A DNA stretch of 64,000 bases from Nocardioides conyzicola (lineage in GTDB: Bacteria > Actinomycetota > Actinomycetes > Propionibacteriales > Nocardioidaceae). Location of the stretch: NCBI RefSeq assembly GCF_039543825.1, contig NZ_BAABKM010000002.1, positions 2,884,133 through 2,948,132 of the forward strand, in the 5' to 3' direction. The notes beneath the pieces were generated by a model. It made no database searches. It saw only the letters and a list, made by a program, of their open reading frames with translations, and was not told the DNA's origin. The position numbers were made by a program, and so were the translations under genes. Below are positions 28,163-36,971 of the stretch, piece by piece; position 1 is the stretch's first letter; each line of letters begins with the position of its first letter.

Positions 28163-28986
28163 CACTCGACCTCGGCGAGTCTTCCGTACGACGCGCTGAT
28201 GTCTGCGACCCGGTCACGGGCCGCCCGGCCCAGGGTCGAGAGCACGCCGTCGGCGAGCACGCTGACCAGGCTCATCGCGGCCGCGTAGCTGTCGAAGGCG
28301 AGCGTGCTGCTCACCGGGCACTCCAGCCAGTACGCCGCCGAGGCCGCGTGCCGGCGCGCCGTCGGGTCGCCCAGCAGCACGACGGTCGCGCCGGTGGCGG
28401 CGGCCTCGGTGAGGAAGCCGCCGAAGTCGGCCGGACGCCGCCGGAAGCCGACCATCACCACCGCGTCACCGGCGGCGAGGTCGGCGAGCTCCTCGCTGAT
28501 CACCTGGCCGGGCAGGGGCGCCAGGCGTACGTCGCCGCGCGCGTGGGCCAGCTGCTGGCGCAGGTGCAGCGCCACCGGGTGGCTGTTGCGCCAGCCGACG
28601 ACCAGCACCCGACGGGCACCGGCCAGCAGGGCGACGACCTCGCCGAGCGCCGGGCTCTCCAGCGCGACGCGCAGCGACTCCTGCTCGTGCGCGAGGTGGT
28701 CGACGGTGGTCGAGGCGCCGTCCAGCCGCCGGGGCTCGCCGGCGGACCGCAGCGCGCGCAGGTGGTCGCGGACCTCGTCGAAATCGGAGAAGCCCAGGCT
28801 GCGGAAGAGCCGGCTCATCGTCGCCTTGGACACGCCGGCGAGGTCGGCGAGCTCGGCGGAGCGGTAGGTCGCCAGGTCGTCCAGGTGCTCCAGCAGCGTC
28901 TCGGCCGCACGCCGCTCCTGCGGCGAGAGGACGGCGTACCGCTGCGTGATCCGCTCGTCGATCCGGCTGTCCAGGCGCTCACTCAC
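28162..28986 (-). CDS. MurR/RpiR-family transcriptional regulator
   Basis: A 274-residue regulator with an N-terminal HTH (about residues 15-90; ELADLAGVSKATMSRLFRSLGFSDFDEVR) and a C-terminal SIS domain beginning VLVVGWRNSHPVALHLRQQL. SIS domains usually bind phosphosugars; here a purine-pathway ligand is more likely from context. It lies in the middle of the ten-gene purine operon, with a GTGA overlap to allC upstream and a TGATG overlap to the FAD subunit downstream. An RpiR-type regulator is also known from Klebsiella hpx purine genes. It may control this operon, though no specific operator can be tied to it. Confidence 0.85.
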   Translation of the reverse strand: MSERLDSRIDERITQRYAVLSPQERRAAETLLEHLDDLATYRSAELADLAGVSKATMSRLFRSLGFSDFDEVRDHLRALRSAGEPRRLDGASTTVDHLAHEQESLRVALESPALGEVVALLAGARRVLVVGWRNSHPVALHLRQQLAHARGDVRLAPLPGQVISEELADLAAGDAVVMVGFRRRPADFGGFLTEAAATGATVVLLGDPTARRHAASAAYWLECPVSSTLAFDSYAAAMSLVSVLADGVLSTLGRAARDRVADISASYGRLAEVE

Positions 28987-30215
28987 CTTGCTGCCCCGAT
29001 CGTGGCCGCGACCTCGAGGACCGCTCGCTCCAGCGCGTCCAGCCCGGCGGCGACGTCGAGCTCGCGCACGTCCTCCTCCGGGTGGTGGCTGATGCCGTCG
29101 TGGCAGCGGACGAAGAGCATGCCGACATCGGTGGTCAGCCCGACCGCCATCGCGTCGTGGCCGGCCCGGCTCCACAGCCCCATCGGGTCGTCGTCGCCGG
29201 TGCTGCGGATGCCGGCCATCACTGCCTCCTGGAGCCAGGGTGCGCACGGCATCGCCGGCGCGTGGTGGGTCTCGCGGACCTCGAGCCGGAGCCCGCGGAC
29301 GGCGCACGCCGTCTCGATCTCCCCGAGCAGCGACGCCCACATCTCGTCGCGCTCGGCGTCGGTCGCGGCCCGGAGGTCGAGGCTGATGTCGGCGCGGCCG
29401 GGGATGACGTTGATCGCGCCGGGCTGCACCTCGATCCGGCCGACGGTCGCGATGCAGTCGGAGTCCCGTGCTCGCCGCTCGATCAGGACGATCGCCTCGC
29501 TGGCGCCGACGAGAGCATCGCGCCGGCGGTGGTACGGCGTACCACCCGCGTGGCGCGCCTCGCCCACGAAGCTCAGGCGGAAGCGGCGCGCCCCGGCGAT
29601 CGTCGTGACGTAGCCGAGCGAGCGGTCGGCGGCCTCGAGGTAGGGACCCTGCTCGATGTGCGCCTCGAGGTAGCCCACCAGGTCCCCGGGCGCGCGGGCG
29701 GTCTCGCCCACGCGGCGCGGGTCGAGGCCGAAGTCGAGGAACGCCTGGTGGAGCGTCATGCCGTCGCGGTCGCGGAGGTCCCACCAGTCCTCCTCCCAGA
29801 CGCCGGCGAACGCCTGGCTGCCGAGCAGCGCCTTGCCGAAGCGGGTGCCCTCCTCGTCGCTGAAGCCGATCACCTCGAGGGCGAAGGGCAGCTCCCGGTC
29901 GCGGAGGCGCTCGGCGACGGCGATCGCCATCACCACGCCGAGCATCCCGTCGTACGACCCGGCGTCCGGCACGGTGTCGAGGTGGGAGCCGACGAGCAGC
30001 GCCGGCAGCCCGGGCTCGCGCCCCTCGCGGCGGCCGCACTGGTTGCCGGCCGCGTCCTGCCAGGTGCGCAGCCCGGCCTGCTCCATCCACCGTCCGGTGA
30101 CGGCGTTGGCGCTGGCGTGCTCGCGGGAGAGGTAGACGCGCTCCAGCCGCGGCGGGTCGGCGGTGAACCGGTCCAGCTCGACGCAGCGGTCGAGGACCTC
30201 ACGAGCGGTCGTCAT
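28983..30215 (-). CDS. allC: Allantoate amidohydrolase (M20 family)
   Basis: A 410-residue zinc/manganese-dependent amidohydrolase. Metal ligands are recognisable in GSHLDTVPDAGSYDG (His, Asp), FSDEEGTRF (Glu-Glu) and HIEQGPYLE, with a further His in SRAGHDAMA. The Tyr-His pattern GEARHAGGTPYHRRRDAL marks the dimerisation region of the carbamoyl-amidase branch (AllC, ureidoglycolate amidohydrolase, beta-ureidopropionase). Given its neighbours, allantoate to ureidoglycine, CO2 and ammonia is the best call. The ATG overlaps the pucG stop (ATGA, 30212-30215). Confidence 0.87.
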   Translation of the reverse strand: MTTAREVLDRCVELDRFTADPPRLERVYLSREHASANAVTGRWMEQAGLRTWQDAAGNQCGRREGREPGLPALLVGSHLDTVPDAGSYDGMLGVVMAIAVAERLRDRELPFALEVIGFSDEEGTRFGKALLGSQAFAGVWEEDWWDLRDRDGMTLHQAFLDFGLDPRRVGETARAPGDLVGYLEAHIEQGPYLEAADRSLGYVTTIAGARRFRLSFVGEARHAGGTPYHRRRDALVGASEAIVLIERRARDSDCIATVGRIEVQPGAINVIPGRADISLDLRAATDAERDEMWASLLGEIETACAVRGLRLEVRETHHAPAMPCAPWLQEAVMAGIRSTGDDDPMGLWSRAGHDAMAVGLTTDVGMLFVRCHDGISHHPEEDVRELDVAAGLDALERAVLEVAATIGAAR

Positions 30216-31405
30216 GATGCGTACACCTCCTGGGCGGCCGTCACGCCGCCGGTGGTGCGCAGCACCTGCTCGAGAGCGGCCAGCGTCGTGAGCACGGCGT
30301 CGGTGCGGGCGTTGTAGCCCATGGTGCCGATGCGCCACACCTTGCCGTGGAGCGGGCCGAACGACGTGCCGATCTCGATGCCGAATTCCTCGAGCAGGAC
30401 GCCGCGGGTGCGGTCGCCGTCGACCCCGTCGGGGATCTCGACCGCGACCACGTTGTGCATCTTGTGGTCGACGTCGCCGAAGACGCGGAGCCCCAGCCCC
30501 TGCACGCCCTCGAGCATCGCCCGGCCGTGGAGCGCGTGCCGCTCGACCGCGGCGGCGAGTCCCTCCTCGACCAGCAGCCGCGCGCACTCGCGGGCGCCGT
30601 ACAACATGGTCGTCGCCTCGGTGTGGTGGTTGAGCCGGCGCGGTCCCCAGTAGTCCATGACCTGCGCGAGGTCGAGGTAGTTGCTGGCGATCCGCTCACC
30701 GTGGTCGACGTCGTCGTCGGACCTGATGCCCGCCTCCACGTGCTTGCGCGCGTTGATCACGTCGGCGGCGCGGTCGGAGACGGAGATGGGGGCGCTGCCG
30801 GACGGTCCGCCGAGGCACTTCTGCAGGCCGGCGGTGGCGACGTCGAGGCCCCACGCGTCCATCTCGAACTCGTTGCCGCCCAGCGAGGCGGTCGCGTCGC
30901 AGTAGAGCAGCACGTCGTGGCGCCGGCAGATCTCGCCGAGGTCGGCCAGCGGCTGGCACATCGTCGTGGACGTGTCGCCCTGGACCACCGCCAGCACCTT
31001 CGGCCGCACCCGTCGTACGGCGTCCTCGACCTGCTCGGCCGGGAACACCTCGCCCCACGGGACCTCGATGGTGTGGACCTCGGCGCGGCAGCGCTCGGCG
31101 ATCTCCACCAGCAGGTGGCCGAACCGTCCGAAGACCGGCACCAGCACCCGGTCGCCCGGCTCGAGGAGGCTGACGAGGGCCGCCTCGATGCCCGCGCGCG
31201 AGGTGCCGTCGACGAGGAACGTCTGCTCGTTGCGGGTGCCGAAGACCTCGCGGTAGAGCTCCATCGTCTCGTTCATGGTGGCGGTCATCCACGGGTCGTA
31301 CTGGCCGACGAGCTGGGCGGACATCGCCCGCAGCACGCGCGGGTCGGCGTTGATCGGGCCCGGCCCCATCAGCAACCGGGTCGGTGGGTCGATCGGACCG
31401 ATCAT
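30212..31405 (-). CDS. pucG: (S)-ureidoglycine--glyoxylate aminotransferase
   Basis: A 397-residue class V aminotransferase. Opening motif LLMGPGPINADPRVLRAM and QYDPWMTATMNE match PucG; the PLP lysine is in GLQKCLGGPSGSAP, preceded by CDATASLGG. PucG moves the amino group of ureidoglycine to glyoxylate, giving oxalurate and glycine, so the pathway here should produce oxalurate. Alanine-glyoxylate or serine-glyoxylate transaminase is the alternative. Start ATG has GAGGAGG upstream and overlaps the allantoinase stop (ATGA, 31402-31405). Confidence 0.88.
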   Translation of the reverse strand: MIGPIDPPTRLLMGPGPINADPRVLRAMSAQLVGQYDPWMTATMNETMELYREVFGTRNEQTFLVDGTSRAGIEAALVSLLEPGDRVLVPVFGRFGHLLVEIAERCRAEVHTIEVPWGEVFPAEQVEDAVRRVRPKVLAVVQGDTSTTMCQPLADLGEICRRHDVLLYCDATASLGGNEFEMDAWGLDVATAGLQKCLGGPSGSAPISVSDRAADVINARKHVEAGIRSDDDVDHGERIASNYLDLAQVMDYWGPRRLNHHTEATTMLYGARECARLLVEEGLAAAVERHALHGRAMLEGVQGLGLRVFGDVDHKMHNVVAVEIPDGVDGDRTRGVLLEEFGIEIGTSFGPLHGKVWRIGTMGYNARTDAVLTTLAALEQVLRTTGGVTAAQEVYAS

Positions 31406-32739
31406 GAGCCGGGCCTCCTCAGCTGTCGTCCCCACCGGTGGTCGGGATGCTCGACGTCGATCGCGTTGCCGCGCACCACGGAGCGGGTGATCCGGCCGCC
31501 GAAGCGGAGACCGTCGTACGCCGAGATCGGGTTGCGGTGGGCGAGCCGGGTGGCCTCGATGCGGAACTCGACGCCGCTGTCGTAGATCGCGAGGTCGGCG
31601 TCGGCGCCGACCTCGATCCGGCCCTTGGCGCCGAGACCGACGAGGTCGGCGGTGTTGCGCGACATCCACCGGCTGACGTCCGCGAGCGGGATGTTGCGGC
31701 GCCGCGCCTCCTGGGCGACCGCGCTGAAGCCGACCTGCAGGCCGGAGACGCCGCCCCACGCCTGCTGCAGGTCGCCGTCGCCCCGGCCCTTCTCCTCGGC
31801 GGTCGCGGGGGAGTGATCGCTGACGACCATGTCGATGACCCCGGCGCGCAGCCCCTGCCAGAGCTCCTCGCGGTTGCCGGCGTCGCGGATCGGCGGGCAG
31901 CACTTGAACTGCGACGAGCCGTCCGGGATCGTCTCGGCCGCGAAGCAGAGGTAGTGCGGGCAGGTCTCGACGGTGACCCGCAGCCCCTCGGCCTTGGCGT
32001 CGGCGATCGCGTCCAGCGCCCGGGCGCTCGACAGGTGCAGGACGTGCACCCGCGCGCCGGTCTCGCGCGCGCCGTCGAGGACGCGCTGGATCGCGGTCAG
32101 CTCGGCGGCGTCCGGCCGGGAGAGCAGGAAGTCGCGGTAGGCCCGGCCCGGGGTCGCGGGCGCGACCTCGAGGACCCCTGCGTCCTCCGCGTGCACGATC
32201 ATCAGCCCGTCGAAGCGCGCGATCTCGCTGAGCGCCGCGACGAACTGGTCGGGGTCGAGCGGCGGGAACTCATCGACCCCGCTCGGCGACAGGAAGCACT
32301 TGAAGCCGAAGACGCCGCTCTCCCACAGGGGTTCGAGGTCGGCCAGGTTGCCTGGGACGGCTCCTCCCCAGAAGCCGACGTCCACCATGAGCTCGCCGTC
32401 GGCGGCCTCCTGCTTGAGCCGCAGGTGCTCGACGGTGGTGGTCGGCGGGATGGAGTTGAGCGGCATGTCGACCAGGGTGGTGGCGCCGCCCAGGGCTCCG
32501 GCCTCGGTCGCCGACACGAAGCCCTCCCACTCGGTGCGCCCGGGCTCGTTGATGTGCACGTGGGTGTCCACGATGCCGGGCACGACGTACGCCGTGTCAG
32601 GTGCGCGCAGCACCACCCCGTCGACCTCGTGATCGACCGCCTCGATCGCCTCGATCCGGCCGTGGTGGACGAGGACCGTGGCCGGCGTGAAGGCACCGTC
32701 GACCAGCACCCGCTGGGCCTGTACGGCGTCGATGCGCAT
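31402..32739 (-). CDS. allB: Allantoinase
   Basis: A 445-residue cyclic amidohydrolase. Binuclear metal site: THVHINEPG, the carboxylated Lys in FGFKCFLSPSG, histidines in MIVHAED and VHVLHLSSA, and Asp in VVSDHSP. The CCPPIRDAGNREELW segment is typical of allantoinase and distinguishes it from dihydropyrimidinase. It opens the hydantoin ring of (S)-allantoin to allantoate. Start ATG with TGAGG; it begins five bases after the uricase stop, the only non-overlapping junction in this half of the operon. Confidence 0.92.
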   Translation of the reverse strand: MRIDAVQAQRVLVDGAFTPATVLVHHGRIEAIEAVDHEVDGVVLRAPDTAYVVPGIVDTHVHINEPGRTEWEGFVSATEAGALGGATTLVDMPLNSIPPTTTVEHLRLKQEAADGELMVDVGFWGGAVPGNLADLEPLWESGVFGFKCFLSPSGVDEFPPLDPDQFVAALSEIARFDGLMIVHAEDAGVLEVAPATPGRAYRDFLLSRPDAAELTAIQRVLDGARETGARVHVLHLSSARALDAIADAKAEGLRVTVETCPHYLCFAAETIPDGSSQFKCCPPIRDAGNREELWQGLRAGVIDMVVSDHSPATAEEKGRGDGDLQQAWGGVSGLQVGFSAVAQEARRRNIPLADVSRWMSRNTADLVGLGAKGRIEVGADADLAIYDSGVEFRIEATRLAHRNPISAYDGLRFGGRITRSVVRGNAIDVEHPDHRWGRQLRRPGS

Positions 32740-32744
32740 CGACC

Positions 32745-33587
32745 TCAGGCCCTCTCGCGCTGGACCGTGGCCTCGATCAGGCCGTACGGGCGGTCCGCCG
32801 CGAAGAAGACCTCGCCCGGGTTGTCGAGCCCGAAGGGCTGCAGGTCGACCAGGAAGTGGTGCTTGTTGGGGCAGGAGATGTGGATGCGCGCGATCTCCGG
32901 CACGGCGTCGAGGGCGGCGGCCCCCATGGCGTGGATGGTCTGCTGGAGCGCGAGGCTGTGGGTCGAGGCGAACGCGTCGAGCATCGCCGTGCGGACGACG
33001 TCGTACGCCGCGTCGTAGTCGACCGGCGCGGGCACACCGTCGTACTGCCAGGTCGCGGTCACGCTGGTCGCCAGGACGCGGTCGTCGGTCTCGGCCAGCG
33101 TGGTGTAGCGGTCGCGCGGGAAGCCGTGGAACTCGCTGCCCGTCGACTTGAGGACCACCAGGTCGGAGAGCCCGGCGCTGACCGTGGTCTGCTCGCCGTC
33201 GGTCTCGACCAGCGCCGTGCGGGTCTCCTGGCCGCTGCGGACGAAGGAGTGCCCGTTGGCGGGCAGCCGGTGCCACGCGTACTGCTCGGCGGCGAGCCAG
33301 GTGCCGGTGACCCACGCCTGGGCACGCCAGTGCGCGGCGAGCGCGAGCAGGAAGTCCTCGGGCGACGTGACGCCGTGCTCGCGGGCCAGGGCGTAGACGG
33401 TGTTCTTCTGGGTGTCGGTCGCGTGCACGTGGGAGTTGTCGCCCTCGGTGTACGCCGTCTCGAAGTCGCCGCGCAGCTGGCTCGTCACGTTGAGGTCGTG
33501 CAGCACGTGCTGGTCGCCGGCGCGGTCGACCTTGACGAGCCGCACCTCGGCCTTCCCGTGCTGGAGGTCGGTCAGCGAGTAGGCCAT
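32745..33587 (-). CDS. Urate oxidase (uricase)
   Basis: A 280-residue cofactor-free urate hydroxylase made of two T-fold domains. Diagnostic pieces include HATDTQKNTVYALA (active-site Thr/Lys), VLKSTGSEFHGF, DRVLATSVTATW and HISCPNKHHFLVDL near the C-terminus. It oxidises urate to 5-hydroxyisourate and peroxide. Equivalent to Bacillus pucL uricase domain, but here the OHCU decarboxylase is a separate gene. ATG overlaps the uraH stop by one base (TGATG). Confidence 0.93.
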   Translation of the reverse strand: MAYSLTDLQHGKAEVRLVKVDRAGDQHVLHDLNVTSQLRGDFETAYTEGDNSHVHATDTQKNTVYALAREHGVTSPEDFLLALAAHWRAQAWVTGTWLAAEQYAWHRLPANGHSFVRSGQETRTALVETDGEQTTVSAGLSDLVVLKSTGSEFHGFPRDRYTTLAETDDRVLATSVTATWQYDGVPAPVDYDAAYDVVRTAMLDAFASTHSLALQQTIHAMGAAALDAVPEIARIHISCPNKHHFLVDLQPFGLDNPGEVFFAADRPYGLIEATVQRERA

Positions 33588-33907
33588 CAGGACCCCCGGT
33601 AGGTGGTGTAGGAGTACGGGCTGAGCAGCACCGCCACGTGGTAGTGCGACTGCTCCGGGTCGACCGTGAACGACACCGCGACCTCGGGGTAGAAGGTGTC
33701 GCGCTGCGCCGCCGCGAAGTAGCCGCCGGTGTTGAAGACCAGCCCGTGCGTACCGGCACCGAGCTCGAGGTCGAAGGAGACCCGGCCGTCGGCGTCGGTC
33801 GTCGCCTCGGTGACCCGGCGGCCCTGCTCGTCGTACAGCATCACGTCGAGCGCGGCGGCGGGCACGCCGAGCACGGAGTCGAGGACGTGCGTGGAGAGGG
33901 TGCTCAT
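33587..33907 (-). CDS. uraH: 5-hydroxyisourate hydrolase (transthyretin-like)
   Basis: A 106-residue transthyretin-like protein. Family marks are STHVLDSVLGVPA at the N-terminus (catalytic His), the Arg in YDEQGRRVTE, HYHVAVLLSPYSYTTYRGS at the C-terminus, with the invariant YRGS end. It hydrolyses 5-hydroxyisourate to OHCU as a tetramer. No signal or peroxisomal targeting extension is present. ATG overlaps the uraD stop (ATGA, 33904-33907). Confidence 0.94.
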   Translation of the reverse strand: MSTLSTHVLDSVLGVPAAALDVMLYDEQGRRVTEATTDADGRVSFDLELGAGTHGLVFNTGGYFAAAQRDTFYPEVAVSFTVDPEQSHYHVAVLLSPYSYTTYRGS

Positions 33908-34398
33908 GCGAAAAGTCCTTCCAGGCGGAGCAGGGCGATCTCGCGCAGCTGTCCGGACGTCACGGCGATCTCGGTCTCGGGGTCGTTCGCGAGGCGCTCC
34001 TCGAGCAGCCCCAGGATCTCCTCGGCGCTGCGGCCGGCCGCCCGCACCAGGTAGATGCGGTCGAAGCGCTCCTCGTACGCCGCGTTGCCCTCCGCCAGCC
34101 GGCGCTGGACGTCGGCGTCGTGCGGGTCGACGGCGGCCTGCTCGCTGCGGGACATCCGCGCGCTGGTGCCGGTCCCCGCGTGCCGCTCACCGATCCGCGG
34201 GTGGTCGGCGAGGGCCCGCTCGACCTCGGCCGAGGTCCAGGTGCGGGCCTGGGCGTCGGCCGCGGAGAGCAGCTCGTCGAGCCCGGCGTACGGCCGGCCC
34301 CGGACGATCGCGCGCGCCCACGAGTCGATGTCGACGCACGGGCGCACGACGGCGTCCGCGTCCTCGGTCGGCATCGCGTTGAACTCGTCGAGTCGCAC
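33904..34398 (-). CDS. uraD: 2-oxo-4-hydroxy-4-carboxy-5-ureidoimidazoline decarboxylase
   Basis: A 164-residue all-helical decarboxylase producing (S)-allantoin. The catalytic motif ADHPRIGER is present, as is the C-terminal LREIALLRLEGL helix. It is the first gene of the ten-gene purine operon. The GTG start has GAGGAGG at ideal spacing. The purine-island motif lies 49 bp upstream. Confidence 0.9.
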   Translation of the reverse strand: MRLDEFNAMPTEDADAVVRPCVDIDSWARAIVRGRPYAGLDELLSAADAQARTWTSAEVERALADHPRIGERHAGTGTSARMSRSEQAAVDPHDADVQRRLAEGNAAYEERFDRIYLVRAAGRSAEEILGLLEERLANDPETEIAVTSGQLREIALLRLEGLFA

Positions 34399-34446
34399 AG
34401 TTCCTCCTCGGGCCGTGACACTAGGGATCCGATGTAAATCGGGACC

Positions 34447-34461
34447 GAAACAATCGTTTCA
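34447..34461 (-). promoter_or_regulatory. Purine-island motif copy 2, upstream of uraD operon
   Basis: TGAAACGATTGTTTC on the reverse strand; its core GAAAC-GATT-GTTTC is a perfect inverted repeat with a 4-base spacer. It lies in the promoter region of the main purine operon and is the most symmetric of the four copies. Confidence 0.75.
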
Positions 34462-34506
34462 GTGACGTTACGGTCTACCCGGTGGGGCCCTCGGGTCAAC
34501 GGCGGC

Positions 34507-35211
34507 TCAGGCGTAGGCCTTGGCCGGCGGGGTCGCGAACTCGCCGCGCTTGCCGGTGCGCAGGCCGAGGCGCACCAGCTTCTCCACCTCGAGCGTCGCC
34601 GCGGCCACGCCGTCGACCACGGGGACGCCCAGCTCGGCGGAGAGCCGCTGGCACAGGTCGGCCATGCCGGCGCACCCGAGCACGATCGCGTCCGAGCCGT
34701 CGCGGTCGAGCGCCGACCGGCAGGCGGCGAGGATCACGGCGTACGCCGCGGGGTCGGTCTCGAGCTCGACCACCGGGATCTCGCACGCGTGGACGCCGGC
34801 GCACGCGTCGGCGACGCCGTACTGGCGAGCGAGCTCCCACGTGTGCCCGATCGTGCGGGAGAGCGTCGTGACGACGCTGAACGTGCGGCCGAGGTACGCC
34901 GCGGTGCGCATCGCCGCCTCGGCGATCCCGACGACCGGCGCCGCCGCCAGCTCGCGCGACGCGAGCAGGCCCGGGTCGCCGAAGCAGGCGATGACGTGGC
35001 CGTCGTACCCGGCCAGCTCGGCGGCCGCGATCTCGGCGAGGACGCCCGGGACCGCCATCGCCTCGTCGTAGTGGCTCTCGACCGACGCCGGCCCGGTGGC
35101 CGGGTTGACCGCGTCGACGGTGACGCCCGGGCCGGCGACGGCCCGGGCGCACTCGCCGATCAGGGCGGTCATCGACGCCGTGGTGTTCGGGTTGACGACC
35201 AGGATCCGCAT
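34507..35211 (-). CDS. Asp/Glu/hydantoin racemase family, probable allantoin racemase
   Basis: A 234-residue racemase. The N-terminus MRILVVNPNTTASMT is the family signature, and the two catalytic cysteines are in ACFGDPGL and LGCAGM. Family members racemise hydantoins or allantoin. Because the gene is coupled to an NCS1 permease (TGATG overlap at 35209-35213) and sits next to allantoinase genes, allantoin racemisation, letting imported (R)-allantoin enter the (S)-specific pathway, is the best reading. A 5-substituted hydantoin racemase is the alternative. Confidence 0.82.
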   Translation of the reverse strand: MRILVVNPNTTASMTALIGECARAVAGPGVTVDAVNPATGPASVESHYDEAMAVPGVLAEIAAAELAGYDGHVIACFGDPGLLASRELAAAPVVGIAEAAMRTAAYLGRTFSVVTTLSRTIGHTWELARQYGVADACAGVHACEIPVVELETDPAAYAVILAACRSALDRDGSDAIVLGCAGMADLCQRLSAELGVPVVDGVAAATLEVEKLVRLGLRTGKRGEFATPPAKAYA

Positions 35212-36851
35212 CAGCCGGTCGCCGCCGCCCCGCCGGGGAGCTCGGCGCGGCTCATCGTCGCCTCGCCGGTGTTGATGGCGGCCAGCGCCGACACGCTCTC
35301 CTTGTCGGCGGCGGTCACGGGACCGGCGTGGCCGTCCGTCGGCTCGCCGAGGCCGGCGGCGCGGGCCAGGACGAGGTAGACGGTGAAGCCGAGACCGCAG
35401 CCCACGAACCACGCGTAGTTGGGCAGCCACTCGAGGACGTCGGTCTCGTTGGGGACGATCACGGAGGCGAGCGCGATGACACCGGTGATGACCACCGCCT
35501 TCACGGCGGCCATGTTGTATCCGTTGCGGTAGTAGTAGGTGCCCGCCTGGTCCATGGTGAAGAGGTCGTCGACGACGACCTGCTGCTTGCGCACCAGGTA
35601 GAAGTCGGCGATCAGGATCCCGAAGAGCGGTCCGATCAGGGCGCCGAGCAGGCCGAGCGTCCAGAAGATCGCGTCGGGGTTGTCGTACCAGTTCCAGGGC
35701 GTCAGCAGCACCGAGCCGACGGCCGCGATCATGCCGCCCATCCGCCAGCTGATCTTCTGCGGGTTGACGTGCGAGAAGTCGAACGCCGGCGAGATGAAGT
35801 TGGCGACGATGTTGATGCCGACCGTCGCGGTCACGAAGGTCAGGCCGCCCAGGATGATCGCGAAGGTGCTGTCGATCTGGTTGACCGTCTGGATCGGGTC
35901 GGTGATCAGCTCGCCGTACACCGGAACGGTCGCCGCCGCCGTGAGCACGGTGAGCAGCGAGAACATCACGAAGTTGACCGGCAGCCCCCAGAAGTTGCCC
36001 TTCTTCACCTGACCGAAGGTGCGGGCGTAGCGGGAGAAGTCACCGAAGTTGAGCATCGGGCCCGAGAAGTAGGCGACGACCACCGCGATCGCCCCGAGCA
36101 TGGTGGAGACGAGGGTCCAGCCGCCGAGGTCCTTGTCGGAGAGGTTGAGGTCGATGTCGAAGTCCGCCTTGTAGAGCAGGTAGCCGCAGAGCAGCACCAT
36201 CGCGACGTACACGGCGGGGCCGGCGAGGTCGATGAACCTGCGGATGGTGTCCATGCCGCGCCAGAAGAGCAGCGCCTGCAGGACCCAGAGGATCGCGTAG
36301 CTGACGTAGCCCAGGTAGGAGAGGCCGAGGAAGCCGTGGATGTCGACGTCCGCCCAGTCGGCCAGCCCGGGCCAGAGCTTGAGGAAGACGATGTTGAGCG
36401 ACTCGGCGGCGAGGAAGGTCTGGACGCCGTACCAGGCGACCGCGATCAGGCCGCGGATGATGGCCGGGATGTTGGCGCCGAGGACGCCGAACGACGCGCG
36501 GCTGATGACCGGGTAGGGCACGCCGGTGAGCTGGCTCGGCTTGGCGACCAGGTTGCAGAAGAACTGGACGATGCAGATACCGACGATCAGGCAGATGAAG
36601 ACCTGCCAGCTGGTGAGGCCGAGGGCGAACAGGCTGCCGGCGGTCAGGTAACCGCCGACGCTGTGCACGTCGGACATCCAGAAGGCGAAGATGTTGTAGG
36701 TGCCCCACGTCTGCTCCTTGAGCGGGGCGAGGTCCTCGTTGGTGAGCCGCGGGTCGTAGTCGCGCTTGGCGACGCCGCGGCCCGGTGGATAGCCGGCGGC
36801 CTCGACGAGGTCCGGCTCTGGTCGTCTGGCGCCCTGCTCGATGTCGGTCAT
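35211..36851 (-). CDS. NCS1-family permease (allantoin/hydantoin/purine type)
   Basis: A 546-residue transporter with twelve predicted helices. NCS1 features include TWGTYNIFAFWMSDVHSVGG in helix 1, the YPVISRASFGVLGANIPA loop, AVAWYGVQTFLAAESL in helix 3-4, and NFGDFSRYARTF. The residues resemble hydantoin/allantoin permeases (HyuP, PucI) more than cytosine permeases. Start at the ATG 36851 with GAGGAG; an upstream in-frame extension lacks a ribosome binding site. It forms a two-gene unit with the racemase. A purine-island motif lies 59 bp upstream, next to a TAGCGT -10 box. Confidence 0.87.
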   Translation of the reverse strand: MTDIEQGARRPEPDLVEAAGYPPGRGVAKRDYDPRLTNEDLAPLKEQTWGTYNIFAFWMSDVHSVGGYLTAGSLFALGLTSWQVFICLIVGICIVQFFCNLVAKPSQLTGVPYPVISRASFGVLGANIPAIIRGLIAVAWYGVQTFLAAESLNIVFLKLWPGLADWADVDIHGFLGLSYLGYVSYAILWVLQALLFWRGMDTIRRFIDLAGPAVYVAMVLLCGYLLYKADFDIDLNLSDKDLGGWTLVSTMLGAIAVVVAYFSGPMLNFGDFSRYARTFGQVKKGNFWGLPVNFVMFSLLTVLTAAATVPVYGELITDPIQTVNQIDSTFAIILGGLTFVTATVGINIVANFISPAFDFSHVNPQKISWRMGGMIAAVGSVLLTPWNWYDNPDAIFWTLGLLGALIGPLFGILIADFYLVRKQQVVVDDLFTMDQAGTYYYRNGYNMAAVKAVVITGVIALASVIVPNETDVLEWLPNYAWFVGCGLGFTVYLVLARAAGLGEPTDGHAGPVTAADKESVSALAAINTGEATMSRAELPGGAAATG

Positions 36852-36909
36852 GGGTTCTCCTCGGTCCTCGAGCGACACCCGTCGTCGCTGCCGTCCCGGG
36901 CGACGCTAG

Positions 36910-36924
36910 GAACCGGTTGTTTCA
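36910..36924 (-). promoter_or_regulatory. Purine-island motif copy 3, upstream of NCS1 permease
   Basis: TGAAACAACCGGTTC on the reverse strand, followed three bases after the core by TAGCGT, a plausible -10. Same position relative to a TAGCNT box as copy 4, which supports overlap with the promoter. Confidence 0.7.
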
Positions 36925-36971
36925 CCGACCCTTGGCCGCGGTGAACCCGACGTCACGGGAAAGATATAGGG

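Noticed and set aside
27150..28217. Protein with repeated VLEHHA.RNGCLLT segments across the repeat region
   Set aside because: It is a shadow frame through the FAD-subunit gene; the repeats are DNA-level and intergenic.
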